64,000 bases of DNA from assembly GCA_025529335.1 (NCBI GenBank), contig JAMYHX010000217.1, positions 1 through 64,000 of the forward strand, given 5' to 3'. Positions 1-11,604 of this stretch are shown here, in pieces. Position 1 is the first letter of the stretch; each line of letters opens with the position of its first letter. The notes below the pieces were generated by a model that was not told the DNA's origin, did not search any database, and was given only the letters and a program-made list of their open reading frames with translations. The position numbers were made by a program, and so were the translations under genes. This DNA is from Rhizopus sp. PT2906. Lineage: Eukaryota; Mucoromycota; Mucoromycetes; Mucorales; Rhizopodaceae.

Positions 1-156
1 CGTGACAATAGAATTTAACGATCGCGAATTTTACTCTTGGCATCAGTGTCAATAATTTTTAGAAAAACTGTATAACACGTCATACCCAATTCTTATTGAC
101 CATGATCAACCCAAGTAATAACCCTGTTACCATATTAAAGATGCTGATTGTAATAA

Positions 157-1473
157 ATGAGATTTTTCTCTCTCTTCTTGATCCATAATAAGCAGAATAT
201 ACCACATCTATCTCTCTTCTATTATTTTGTGACGATATCGCATGCTTTACTGTTGTTGAAAAAGGCTATAAGAAGCCTTATCGAAATGGCATCATCCATC
301 TCAACGAATAAACTTCGGACCAATGATGATGATGTAAAGAAGCTCAATGACTATTTGGTAGCAGTCATTGATCCTCATTTTAGCGAAGAAGCTTTGTACT
401 TGCAGTAGAGTATACATTCTACTTTACATTCTCCTGCCGCATCAGACATGATAACTAATCACACTGACAACATTACTTGAATAAATGTAGTACCTATTGT
501 TCTTTTATTGTATTTAGCTTTGATATCGAAAAACGTCAATGAAGTCGATAACTTGCGAATTGGAAGAGTCAAATATTATTAAATCAGGCTTGAGTAGGAT
601 ATTTATAATGAGAATCAAAAAGGCCAATATAGTTAACCTTTTAAACTTTTGCTTGCGTAGAATTTTTGATAGTATGAGCAATAATAATGATAAACAAAAA
701 ATATATCCGGCTCCTATGCCACATACTCTCCGATTATCATGCGAATTGTAGCAAGCTATGTTACATTGCAACTTTCTAATGAACTTATTCCTTTTGCTGA
801 ATATATCATTCTTATATTCAAGTACTTTAATGCCTTGGCAAATTTGTTATTTTTTATTTGGTAAGAAAATGACAGGACGATATGTCTACTTCAAATGTTT
901 ATGATTTTTTTTGTAAAATAGGCTTCATCATCTAATAAATAATTGATACTTTGCGTTTTCAGAAAGCCAGCGCAAACTCCTGGATGGTATCGAGTTTAGT
1001 TGCAAGGATAAAATTGGACGTGTAATGATGGAATTCTCAAGGTATGTATGATAAAAAGATTCTGATATATAGACATCACATATAGCCGACAGTACAGTGC
1101 TAACGCCTTGTCTTATTCGCTCATACTTACGTATATAGGGACGAAGATATCCTGAAATTGATGTAATATGCTAGCAACTGTTTGAAAGATGAAATCATCA
1201 ATACTAATATGCACTTTGGAAGACATTTAGATGGCGACGTGTATTTGCTATACAATACATCGGAGACAAACCAACTTTGCAAATCAACCAATCGTATGGG
1301 AATTGGAAAGATGGTGCTTTATGGAGAAATGGTATGCAGTTGTATCAAGGAACCGAGAAGGTCACTACGACTTGCATCGTTTGATGGAATTGTTGATGAA
1401 GTTAAAGAATAAAACCAAGCCAAACCCATCGGAATCATATGCGGGTTACAGGGAATATACAGTCTATATATAA
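157..1473 (+). pseudogene. Unrecognised broken coding fragments
   Basis: I do not recognise this gene. Short frames read like exons of one damaged gene: 283-408 (starts MASSISTN, contains VKKLNDYLVAVIDPHFSEEAL), then 963-1041 (SQRKLLDGIEFSCKDKIGR) preceded by a TTTTCAG-type acceptor and followed by GTATG, then 1139 onward (DEDILKL, then a stop). A frame at 1182-1412 (MHFGRHLDGDVYLLYN...) continues it in another phase. No single splice pattern keeps the frame open. The style resembles the lineage-specific accessory families seen elsewhere in this window, but that is only an inference. The stretch 409-960 shows nothing else. Confidence 0.25.
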
Positions 1474-1714
1474 CGATGACATCTTTGGAAATGTTACTTA
1501 ACAATAAGAAGTAACGATAATTTTAAAGCAACAACAATCAAGACGGACTCCTGTGGATGCCAATGACACCGTAAAGCAATCAATCAATCAGATCAAGCAA
1601 CACAGACATTGCAGCCGTATTCTCTTTATCATCGTATAATTTTATCCCTTTTTATAATTTCACCAAAAAGTGTTTCATTCTAGTTAATCTTTTTATGTAC
1701 GTGTCTATCTTTGC

Positions 1715-1990
1715 TGGCTCCCTTTCAATGACAAGGCTTTCAATGCTACCTGCCATTTTTGTCGATCAAAATTGAGTAACGATACCAAGGAGCATCTCAC
1801 AACATGCTCCTACACTAACCTGGTTTCTTTTCTGGTCGAGCACAATCTGAAATGATCTACATTATACCCCTTATAACTCTATTCCTGAAACAGCATCCAT
1901 CTGTTATTGACCCCCACAGCTTCAGCTAGATTATGACTGTCTTAAAACAACCATTGTGTGGGTCTTAGGTATGTCAAAAGTGAGCCATAT
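1715..1990 (+). mobile_element. LINE-type reverse transcriptase tail (zinc knuckle), degenerate
   Basis: One frame reads WLPFNDKAFNATCHFCRSK, then EHLTTC, giving the Cys-x2-Cys ... His-x3-Cys pattern typical of the zinc-binding region (zf-RVT) at the end of non-LTR retrotransposon ORF2 proteins. Stop codons interrupt the frame from about 1850 on. No RT or endonuclease core remains nearby, so this is a short 3' remnant. Confidence 0.45.
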
Positions 1991-2084
1991 GATTTCCTTT
2001 TTTGGATCATATTACTCTCTGAAGTCCGACGCCTTTTTCAAAAAATGGATATGATAGTCTTTCTTGCAAGAAAAAAAAAAAAAG

Positions 2085-2776
2085 ATGGATATGAATCAGT
2101 TTATGTCGTTGTTTAAAGTAAGAAGAGGGAGATTGACAAGTGATGACATCCTGACGATATTAGGGTCAAGATATTAAACTACCGGAACAGACAACAACAA
2201 ATGATAAAGTAGATCCTTCACTTGCCAATCTAGATTTATCCAACATTAGCCAGAATGTTATTGAACAAGTGAGAAAGGAATATTTATCATCAAAAGAACC
2301 AGAGAAAACATTTGAAGACATGAAGAGTATTACACCCGAAGTGTTAGTGCATATAGCCACTATGGCAAAGGAAACGGATCTATTAAACATAATAAGACAA
2401 TGTAAAGAAAGACAAGACAAGATAGAGAAAGAGTTGTTTGCTCATAGAGAATCCATAAAACAACGATATGAACAACAAAAGCAAAGTATGCTTGCAAAGT
2501 AAATAGATTCAAAAATACAACATATATCTATGCTCATATCTTGCAAGAGAATTAATAGGAATAAAGGATCCAGAAGGAATGAAAGAGATTGAAAGAGAAT
2601 GTCGTCAAGAATTACGTAGAATGGATTTACACGTCTTGAAGGAAATGGATAAGCAAGTAAAGTATGTACAACAAGAGCTAAGTAAACTAAAGGTTCCATC
2701 CTTTAAAATAACCAATGATCCAAAAGAGATCAAACTACAGCAAAAAGTACTCTATATTATACAAGATATGCTTTAA
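2085..2776 (+). CDS. DGCR6/gonadal-like family protein
   Basis: Three exons, 2085-2117, 2164-2498 and 2548-2776, join in phase to 198 residues, close to the ~220 of animal DGCR6. The start ATG is in a short first exon (MDMNQFMSLFK), which is needed because exon 2 opens in frame without a Met. The C-terminal part (RRMDLHVLKEMDKQV ... KLKVPSFKITNDPKEIKL) aligns by eye with the conserved end of DGCR6 proteins (MDRKIVLELDRKV ... FYVTTNPQEL). The middle is a charged coiled coil (KERQDKIEKELFAHRESIKQRYEQ). No enzymatic motif is seen and the family's molecular function is poorly defined. The 3' end lies 25 bp from the convergent SEC62 stop. Confidence 0.8.
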
Positions 2777-2801
2777 CCAATAAAAAATTTATTTAATCTT
2801 C

Positions 2802-3652
2802 TCAATCCGTCTTTTCTTCAGTGACCGTAGTCGAAGTACTGGCGCTACTCTTACTACTGCTTGTGCTCTTCTTCTTCTTCTTTTCCTTTGGTTCATCAAA
2901 TCCATATAAAGGTATAAAACTTTCAATGACACCACAGTCTGCAAACAAGTTGGGAAATAACCAGAACCCACGAGGCAAGATGGGTAAAGTGATAATGTAT
3001 AATACAAGACGAATGAGAGCAATACCAAAAAAGACACCAATTAAACTGAGTACGGCCACACTAAGATACCATACACCCAATTTCAAGAAATTTGGCCAAA
3101 GAGGGAAAAGGACTGCAGCTAATACGATAATGACGAGTAAAATAGCACCAAAATATTGTCTCACTTGGCTTCCTTCCCAGATCCACATGTAATATCCTTC
3201 TTCTTGTACTTGTTGAACCGGATTCACTTGTAACAAGCGTGGTGTACCTTTTCCACCCATCGATTCGCCTCTATCCACGCGCAAGATAAATCCTAGTCTT
3301 CCCAACTCATTCAATATTCTATACGCATCTTCACGGTTCTGTGGTGTTTCTTCTTTGGGTGGAATCTTTTTAAACTCTTCTCTTAATAAAGCATCAATAG
3401 CTCTCTTTCCTACGGTTGAAATCAATACTCATCCAGCATAGTCCTTGGTTTACCTTTAAAGTATTCAAATCTCTTTCCGTTCAGCACACCTTGTCTTGGT
3501 TTAAGGCCAGACTTTTTCTCGTCTTTAAGATAATTGGCAATGTTCTTATAAAGAGGTGGTGCCTTATTGGCATCATTTACATGAATAGTTCTTTGACCAC
3601 CTTCTCCTCCTTCGTGTCCATGATTACAACCAGGTCCATGTTGATGGCTCAT
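2802..3652 (-). CDS. SEC62: Translocation protein SEC62
   Basis: Subunit of the Sec62/Sec63 complex in the ER membrane, which helps post-translational import of secretory proteins through Sec61. Exons 3454-3652 and 2802-3409 (44-nt intron) join as YFKG|KRAIDALL and give 268 residues; yeast Sec62 has 283. The diagnostic RQGVLNGKRFEYFKGKRA block is at about residues 52-70. Two hydrophobic segments follow at about 153-173 and 178-208, flanking a short lumenal loop. The cytosolic tail is Lys/Ser-rich (EKKKKKSTSSSKSS). The N-terminus is His/Gly-rich (MSHQHGPGCNHGH). I chose the Met at 3652; an in-frame upstream Met (3691) would only add a hydrophobic stretch atypical of the family. Confidence 0.95.
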
Positions 3653-3769
3653 TTTACTAAAAATTGAAGAAAAAAGGGATAAAAATGTCAATTCACCTCC
3701 TTTTATTTTTTAATTATTTTATTAGCCAATAAAAGTAGGCCAAAAAATAGAATTCTTCTATCAAAGATG

Positions 3770-4999
3770 CTATTTTTTTAATTTACTGCCATTCATGCTA
3801 TTATTCTGTGCCATAGGCCTAAAAGCGAATTTGGTTCTACAAAAAGTAATAAGCATATGTTAAGAAATCAATGTATGAGACTTACTTGCAAGTAGAACAA
3901 ACAGGAGACCATTTACAGAATACTACAACAAAAAAAGAGGGTCAATAAAAGAAGAATAGCTACAAGAGACATACATACTTGATAAGCACACAGAGCAAAC
4001 AAATCCAATATCAACAATTTGTTTATGACAAAAGCAAGCTGCTCTAAAATCAACTTGATCTTGTGTTGGTAGATTCAAGAAGTTACGTGAATATCTATCA
4101 GGTAGGAATGCCATCTAAAGAAGGGAATATATTAGATATAATTTTATAAATATAAATATGCATATACCAAGAGATATTCCAATAATGCTTGAGCATTGTC
4201 CACTCGGACATAGACACCGCCTGTGATATTAGATGCTTGTTGTAAAAAGGCATTATCTTCTCCATAGATCTTGCATACATCTACCGGAATACTCTAAAAA
4301 AAAAAATAAGTGATCATGACACGTTGATTTCATAATGACTTACTGCTTTCTGTGCTGAAAATATACAATTCATCAATGGGATATATTGAAAGGCTGAATC
4401 AGGCGACACGGATAATACCAATATTCTAGGTTTAATATATCCTTCATCATCCAATTTAGTAATACGATTGATATAACATAATGCCATCGATAAGGCTCCT
4501 GTGATTGTCGGCATGGATCCTGTATCTCTTTTTAAAAAGTCTGTATCTGTATTGAATAGCTTTTGAAGGTTGGATACGACTTGTTCTGTCACAAATTGAA
4601 ATAGAGGATATATATTCGCATCTCTTCTACTTCCATTCATACTCATTTCTTCATGTAATGGGTACAGAAACTTGCTGTGTATATAAATGATAAGTAACAG
4701 TTTGAAACATGTTTAAACTAACCTATGACCAACATGGCTAGCTATGACTGCAACACTATTATTATGCTTAAGTGATAAATGGGCATTAATAAAGACAAGG
4801 ATTTGATTTAAAGCATCGTCCAAAGATAATGGAACTTTAGCTTTTGCTGAATCATTCCATGCAAATGGGTTTGTGTCGAGAATGATTACAAGTAGATTTG
4901 AATCGTCTTTTTATGCATATATTAGTGAAAAAAAAAAAAAAATAGAAAACATCATGAGGCATCTGTCAGAATACCTTCACTCGTAGAAACGTCTTTCAT
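3770..4999 (-). CDS. TFB4: TFIIH core subunit TFB4 (p34/GTF2H3)
   Basis: Subunit of general transcription and repair factor TFIIH (RNA polymerase II initiation and nucleotide excision repair, nucleus). Seven exons, 4975-4999, 4723-4906, 4344-4674, 4168-4293, 3979-4114, 3886-3922 and 3770-3836, splice in phase to 301 residues; the human protein has 308. The N-terminal von Willebrand A-like fold begins SNLLVIILDTNPFAW. Near the end is YSRNFLNLPTQDQVDFRAACFCH, then the C-terminal zinc-binding cluster CFCHKQIVDIGFVCSVCLS ... CSTCKTKF, as in Tfb4. The first exon is only 25 nt (MKDVSTSE). Its start lies about 2 kb from the start of the next gene, and both read leftward. Confidence 0.93.
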
Positions 5000-5608
5000 T
5001 CTTAACCGCAGGAAAGAGTGACTGTATTAGTTAGAGAGGCGTGTGCTAAGTCAAATAGCTGAGAAATAATTTTGTACCGTGGTGCACTGACCTTATTCAG
5101 AACGCATTACTACATATACACCTCATAGAACGGTATATCAAAGCCCCCCCATTGTTAAAAGCATTCTATGGCCCACTCCAAGTTGTAGCATTCTGATATA
5201 AATAGAATTATGTAATTCACTTTTAACAACCTTCAAAAGAGCAATTCTATAGTTTAGAGGGAATATTACCTTTTTTGGATTTTACGGTGTCCCTCATATT
5301 ATCCATAAAAAGAGTATATGCTCCACCTTTTCTTTGAACCCATGACACGTAAAGAGAAAATAGAACAACCAAATGGGCACTTTATCAAGAAAGTGAGATG
5401 AAGCACGCGTACAAAGGAAAAAGGGGGGAATACAACAAACAAATAAGCAAAAGGAGAAGATAAACAGGATTGACAAACAGCCACAGCAACGTGTTGAAAA
5501 GAAAGAAATAGGCTGTTTATAATAACAGGGAGAGTTTATTATATCATGTTTTAGGAGTCTATAATGAAAGTACTTTTTTTTTCTTGGAATACGTACAAAA
5601 AAACCATT
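5000..5608. other. Intergenic, no gene seen
   Basis: About 600 bp between the TFB4 start and the kinase stop. There are homopolymer runs but no frame with recognisable protein features. It should contain the TFB4 promoter; no clear TATA element was identified. Confidence 0.5.
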
Positions 5609-6958
5609 TTAAAAGTGACATTGTTGTATATCAAGAATGGAATCATGATGATTTGATTTCAAAACAGGATTCATCTGTCCTCCACTCGTGCTATTTCCTG
5701 GAGTAGAGCAATAACTTGTGTTCGTACTTGATATTGAGTATGTATCTGATGAGTGACGAGGTGATTTGAAACTATATCCTTTTTCAGTAACAAGTCTATC
5801 CGTTATTTGATCTAGCTTCTTTTCTGAAGGATCGCCACGAGTTTTTGATTTATAATAAACTGTTTCATTATCCTCATCCGTATAATTTCCAACATATTGC
5901 AAGACTGTTTGAGTAATTGATTCAGAATATTGCATATGAATAGCACGTCTTCTATGTGTCTTTTGTTTACAGTGAAGATGGTATGGTTCAGCTACTTTTC
6001 TGATCTGTAAGCTTGGTTGTTGTTGTTGTTGTTGTTTAACAAAAGAAGAGCATCTGAGGATATGATAACGAAGTTCAGGTAATGATATACGTAATGCAGG
6101 GTTTAGACAAAATATACGTAAAAGTATGTCTTCAAGTTCTTCAGAGATGCACGGCAATATCTTGCGGAAAAAGTGGCGTGGATGGCGAACATAGGCTGCA
6201 AATGTTGCATTTCGCATATCAGCTTGTTTCCATGGATTTCTGCCTGCGACCAAATTAATTAATATGACGCCAAGACTCCAGATATCGTTCTTTTCTGTGC
6301 TATAGCCCTTGATACGGCTATGATTGCGAAAACTCCCCCCCTGGCATTCTGAAATAAAGGTTTATTAAATGAAACGTACATTGAACAACTATTTTTTACC
6401 TGGAGAAAAATAAAATGTCGAACCACAGCCAAACTCATCAGATACTTGATGCGTCGTTGCTAAACCAAAGTCTGCCAGCTTCACTGTCCAATTGGGACCC
6501 AACATGATGTTCTCAGGCTTCAAGTCGCGGTGAAAGATGTTGCTCTGGTGGCAATAATGTACGGCGTCAATAATTTGTAAAAATATATATCTTATGGCAT
6601 CATTATTGCCAACGATGCCCCTTCCTGGTTTTGTAATCGCACTGAACAGGTCACCTTCAGAAGCATATTCGATCAGCATAAACACTCTGTTGCCTTCTCT
6701 CACAATTTTTTCAAACGTCAAGATGTTGGGATGTCCCGATAGATAGGCATGCACTTCGATCTCTCGTCGACTGATATTCATATGTGTCAAAAGTTTAACA
6801 GCAACTTGTCGACCCGTGTACACGTTTGTTCCCAAATAAACAATGCCGTACGCACCAATGCCCAATACTGATATTAACTGAATGGATTGATTATCGATCC
6901 TACTGTACAGCAATTGTTGTGCTTCAAGCATTTTTTCATTTTGTTGAGCTGTTGACAT
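5609..6958 (-). CDS. Ser/Thr protein kinase, Ran1/Sks1/Vhs1-like
   Basis: Two exons, 6400-6958 and 5609-6348, joined at FYFSP|ECQGG, give 432 residues. All kinase landmarks are visible: glycine loop GIGAYGIVYLG (about residue 33), VAIK-type lysine in VAVKLL, catalytic loop HRDLKPENIML, DFG in LADFGLA and activation-loop SPE. The text FHRDLKPENIMLGPNWTVKLADFGLATT and the GNNDAIRYIFLQIIDAVHYCH helix resemble the fungal Ran1 (Pat1)/Sks1/Vhs1 group, which acts in nutrient and meiotic control. The tail is low complexity with a poly-Gln run and many Ser/Thr. The subgroup is judged by eye, so I leave the symbol empty. The intron falls inside the activation segment. Confidence 0.85.
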
Positions 6959-7307
6959 GATTATAAAGGGCGTTTAATGAATAAAAAGAAAAAGAGAAAA
7001 AGAACAAGTAAACTATAAAACATTATATAAACTTTAATGCGCTCGTTTTTCCCTCTCAAAACTATGTCCCCTTTCTTCATCTCCTTCTTTTCTCACTCTC
7101 TCACTCTCTCTCACACACACTCTCTCTCCTTTTGATCTCCCTTCAAAAAACATGTCAACTTTTTACTATCTCCCCTTCTTTGAATGGTTATTTTAAGCTT
7201 TTTTTTTTTTGTTATTCCCTCGTGGCCAACGACTATTTAGCCTTTTGTGGCAGAAATTGGCCATTAAAAAAAAAAGTGTAAAACAGAAGCCCCGATTAAA
7301 TCAAGAT
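6959..7307. promoter_or_regulatory. Kinase upstream region with CT tract
   Basis: About 350 bp between the kinase start and the HDAC stop. A (CT)n/(CA)n tract lies at about 7095-7135; read on the minus strand it is a purine-rich leader upstream of the kinase ATG. No gene is seen. Promoter role is inferred from position only. Confidence 0.35.
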
Positions 7308-9562
7308 TTATTCGGCAATTTCGCCGTCTTCTAATGCATCTTCATAAGGTGAAGGATGTACGTCATTTTCTTTAGAAAAGTCATCAACAGACATATGCAT
7401 CTCACTTTGTATATGCGGTGACCTTGAGCGAGGAGACTGACTATGCGTTGATTTGACCTCTCCTTCTTCCTCACTTTCTGTTGCTGATTTGGGAATATGA
7501 GGTTGATCATCCACTGGATTTGTAAAGGCGTCTACACAACAATATTAGGCTGATGTATCAACAGGTTTAAACTTACCTGTCATTTCTACATCTGTATCAG
7601 GTTTGGTGTCGCTATTTAGCAATGCTTCCGTATTGATATCCTGTTCTGTCTTTATGTCAGCCTCCTTTTCTTCTTCTCTCAATGCTTCAGCAAGTTCCTC
7701 TTCTTCTTCTTGTGATATTTTTACGTTATTGACTGCTTCTGGACTAGTTGTCCCTGATTTTTCTACTTGGCTGTCGTCTCTATAATTTCTCTCATGTCTA
7801 CTCTTGAGATTCTCTGTTGTACCTTGTGCTTCACCTTCATCTGAATCATAATATTCATTATCAGGCACAATACGACGGTCCCAAAAGTTTTCTAAAAGTA
7901 TATGTGTGTGTGTATGAATATCATGCCTTTAGGGTATTCTTTTAAACTTACGTGAGTATCGATCGTCCGCATCTTGCTCGTCCTCATCCTCAGACATGTC
8001 CATATCACGAGGCACCTCTAATGGCACAATATAAGTTTGATTGTTATTATTTGTGTGTATTTTTTTTTTACCTTGCATTTGAACACTAGGAGCAAATAAT
8101 GTTCTGGATAAATTTTCAAATACTTGTGTTCTTTATATAGGACATTAGTACCTTTATAAGAACATTTTTTGTAGACTTACTTGATCTTTTCTAAATAATC
8201 AGGTGTATTGAGATTTTCCATATTACTGGGGCGAACATCAAGTTTGTAATCAGGTCCGAAATATTCATAGTAATCATTATATGGCATCTCTGGGCCAATT
8301 TCTTGACCAACCACCACTCCTGTTTCATAAGCCCATGCTCTTGCTACATTTCTCATCGTGTAGCCTCCTCCTCCTAATACCAAAGTAGGCAAATTAAATT
8401 TCTTTACGAATCGAACACAGTTGGCATGTCCTACATAAAAAATTGAGTCATTGTTTGGACAAGTAAGTTATTACCTTTCATTGAAAGATTAAAGCAACCA
8501 AGTTTATCTCCACTCAATGAATCACCACCACACTGCAAGACAACAGCCGCAGGTCTATACCACTCCATGACTTTTTCAATCACCTATAGATATTATCGTG
8601 TCAGCCAGTGATGATGAGCATATGATGATAACTTACAGGTTCAAAGGTAGTTCGGTAGCTTTCGTCATCAATACCATCTCTCAGTGGCACGTTCACACTG
8701 TAATATTTTCCTTTTTGAACACCCACATCTTTCAGCTCACCCGTTCCAGGGAAAAACTCACCATATTTATGAAAGCTGACCGTCATGACACGATCTGTTG
8801 TATAAAATGCTTCTTCGACGCCATCACCGTGATGCACATCAATGTCGATATATAACACACGGGCATAATATCGAAGTAATTCGAGAATACCCAAGACGAT
8901 ATCATTCACATAACAGAAACCGGAAGCTTCAGACTTTTTTGCATGATGAAGACCGCCTGCCCAATTGATGGCAATATCACACAATCCTCGGTTCAATCTG
9001 GCCGCACCCTCTATGTATGTATGTTATAAACAAGTATGCAACCGTGTGTGTATTGAAAATTACCCATGGATCCACCTGCACTTAATCCACAATATTCGAA
9101 TAAGCCTTCGAATACGGGTGAATCATCGCCCACGTTAACTAGAGTAAAATTAGTAACATGTAACGAATGAGCTTTTGATTTACATTTGGCTTGTTCTTTT
9201 TGAAACTGATCCATATTTTCAGGAGTAACACGCGATAAGAAATCAATATAGTCGTCTGTGTGGAATTGGGTCATTTCCCATTTGTTTGCAGGTTTCGCTC
9301 TCTATGATTCAAACAGATTAATAAAGCAGCATATATATACAATATTAAATAACTGACATATATTTCCATCTTTTTGTATAATCCATAGTTCATCACTAGA
9401 CCATGGCACATTCTTATTCTATGAGGTCGCATAGGGTGGCCAGGTCCATAATGATAATTACCCACGTTGGCTACACACATTTATATTCAGTAACAAGTTG
9501 ATATTATTGAACTATTTACCATCATAAAAATAGCAAACTCTCTTTTTACTCTCTGAAGGCAT
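7308..9562 (-). CDS. RPD3: Class I histone deacetylase (Rpd3/HDAC1-type)
   Basis: Zinc-dependent lysine deacetylase of nuclear corepressor complexes (Rpd3/Sin3 type). Eleven exons (9520-9562, 9358-9470, 9184-9301, 9064-9138, 8637-9010, 8475-8583, 8181-8430, 8072-8130, 7952-8017, 7577-7891, 7308-7531) join in phase to 581 residues. It starts MPSESKKRVCYFYD, then ANVGNYHYGPGHPMRPHRIRM. Active-site signatures are present: WAGGLHHAKK (His pair), DIDVHHGDG (zinc ligands) and GGGGYTMRNVARAW (Tyr). The tail after about residue 385 is acidic and Ser-rich (QEEEEELAEALREEEKE, then SESEEEGEV-like repeats), longer than in yeast Rpd3 (433). The 45-nt intron 9139-9183 is a multiple of three and has no in-frame stop. 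Rpd3 and Hos2 are hard to separate by eye; Rpd3-like is favoured. Confidence 0.93.
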
Positions 9563-10093
9563 ATCAATTATTGAACAAGAAAGAAAAAAAAAAAAAAAAA
9601 AAATAGAGGTTCTCGAGCTCACGGCGTGTATGTGCTGAGATTGAAAACAACAAGGTATTATTATTTCTCTCTTGTCAACATGGCCCCTCCTTTATAGACC
9701 ACCTTGGTATTATGGTGCATATCAATTCTTTTCTCAGTTTTTGAAAACCCATGGACTACTTTTTTTTTTTAAAAAAAAAAATCAATATTGATACGTGTGT
9801 CTTGTTAAGAATACCTCATATCCTTATGGCTACAAATCACGTAGCAAACAGACTGTATTGCTACAAAGTCGTCCATGTGAAGAGAAAATGATGTATCATT
9901 TACTCGTTGATACTTTGAAAACTCTTTTGTCCACCAAGTTTAGGAACTATTTAAAATATAATCTCTTCACTGCAAAAGCCAATTGAATTTCGCAAAGCGT
10001 CATTTGAGGTTTGGGCAAAAAGGGGGGCGCCAACATTTGTATTTTAAAAAACCGCTTCACCTTTATTTTCTTTTCCCTTTACTTTAAAACAGG
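9563..10093. promoter_or_regulatory. Divergent promoter region HDAC / EMP24
   Basis: About 530 bp between two divergently read start codons. It holds several A/T homopolymers (for example 9585-9601 and 9760-9780) and no credible gene. It must carry both promoters, but no specific element stands out. Confidence 0.45.
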
Positions 10094-10906
10094 ATGATGA
10101 TTGTTACTGTCTTGGCAAGTGTTTTGCTCTTGGTTCAACACATCATTGCTTTATCCATCAATATTAAAGCAGGAGAAGTAGATTGCTATTATGAATATTT
10201 GGAAGTTGGAGAAAAGTTGATTGTTTCCTATCAAGTAAAATTTATATATAAAGATATATAAAAACAAATAACCAACACGAAGATAGGTAGGCGATGGTGG
10301 AAACTATGATATTGACTTTTGGGTACACATTAAACTACATAAACATAAATACACACACACACACACACACATTAACATGATCTATAGATAAAGGATCCTC
10401 AAGATGCTTTTATTATTAGCAAAGTAAAGCAAACATCTGACGCACATAGTCTTACAGCCAATATCGCTGGAAAGTACACATTCTGTTTTGGCAATGAATT
10501 CTCAACTGTGAGTGATAAAAAGGTTGGATTTAACGTTCATGAAAATATTCAAAAGATTCATGAAAGCGTCAAAGGTAAAAATACATTCAACTTGTGTGAT
10601 ATACCAACACACCTTTTACATTTAGAAAACACGGATCCCTTGGAAAAGGAAATATCTGAATTAGCAGAGAGTATATTCAATATCAAGGCACAACAAGAAT
10701 ATATCGTTGTCAGAGAACGTCAACATAGAGATAGTAAGTGTAAAAGTGAGTGATGAAATTATGTTATTAATATTTCCCTAGCCGCCGAAAGTACCAATGC
10801 CAGAGTCAAATGGTGGTCTATTGCTCAACTTGGGTTGTTGGTCAGTGTTTGCTTTTGGCAAGTTTATTATCTTAAACGCTTCTTTGAAGTGAAGCGAGCT
10901 GTTTAA
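10094..10906 (+). CDS. EMP24: p24-family COPII cargo receptor EMP24/TMED2
   Basis: Type I membrane protein of COPII/COPI vesicles that sorts cargo between ER and Golgi. Exons 10094-10234, 10287-10322, 10388-10733 and 10782-10906 give 215 residues. A signal peptide (MMIVTVLASVLLLVQHIIA) precedes the GOLD domain with its two cysteines (VDCYYEYLE and KYTFCFGNE). A coiled coil (EKEISELAESIFNIKAQQEYIVVRERQHRD) and one membrane span (WWSIAQLGLLVSVCFWQVYY) follow. The cytosolic tail is LKRFFEVKRAV, with the FF motif and basic residues for coat binding, and matches the Emp24/TMED2 tail best. Intron 2 contains an (AC)10 microsatellite at 10351-10371. Confidence 0.93.
10351..10371. repeat. (AC)n microsatellite in EMP24 intron 2
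   Basis: Ten AC units in the 65-nt intron between exons 2 and 3. Confidence 0.9.
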
Positions 10907-10923
10907 AAATGTTTTTTTTTTAT

Positions 10924-11350
10924 TTAATAAAATAAAGGAATATCATCAAAATCATGGTCAGGTAATAATGTAGGTGACAAGGGAGGAGATAACAAATTGG
11001 AAGGTTGAAAAAATTCGTTCAATTCATCAAACACTTGGTCATCGGATAAGACAAGTGAAGATGTATCAAGAGTAGATAAAGTATTTAAGGTGTTCATGGG
11101 TTCAAATAAGGAAGGTGAAGGCGATCTATTTTTTAGTGTATTTTCAGGGATAGAATAGGGTTGATAGCGTCGATGTTGTCGACCGGGCGCCTTTACGATC
11201 GAATCACCCTTCTTCTGGGTTCTCGTTGTTGAAGAAGGTTGTGATTCATTTCGCTGGTGGTGGTTGTAAAGTAAGTGGGTAGAAAAGCAACCATGTTGTA
11301 ATTGAGTTAAATTAACTTGATGCTGTTTCTCTGATGAAATGGCTTTTTGC
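10924..11350 (-). CDS. Ser/Pro-rich open frame without a visible start
   Basis: I do not recognise this. On the minus strand a frame is open from just after a TAA near 11352 to the TAA at 10924-10926, about 140 codons. It has a basic stretch (TRTQKKGDSIVKAPGRQHRRYQ) and an acidic, hydrophobic end (LSDDQVFDELNEFFQPSN ... PDHDFDDIPLFY) that looks like an activation domain. The first in-frame ATG is deep inside (EPMNTLNTL), so an upstream exon is expected. The T-rich stretch upstream gives no clear exon before the convergent GH5 gene. It could be the last exon of a small regulator or a chance frame; codon content favours coding. Confidence 0.35.
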
Positions 11351-11604
11351 TTTTAAATGTAAACCCCTTTTTTCTTTATAAAAAAAAAAGGGCGTATTTC
11401 CTTTGGGCTGTTTGGATTCAAGAAAAAAAAAAATAAAGGATAGGAAGCTAAAGATTCCTAATATATGTGTATATGTATTTGTTATTTCTTGATGTATAAA
11501 AGAAAAAGAAAGAAAAGGAAAGAAAAAAGAAAAAAGAGATTTATTGTAAAAAAAATACTGTGTACCATTGTTTATTTTTCCATTGGCCAATTCACACGTG
11601 TTTT

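Noticed and set aside
2821..3192. Plus-strand 123-codon frame opposite SEC62
   Set aside because: Antisense shadow of a well-supported conserved gene; Phe/Lys-rich low-complexity product.
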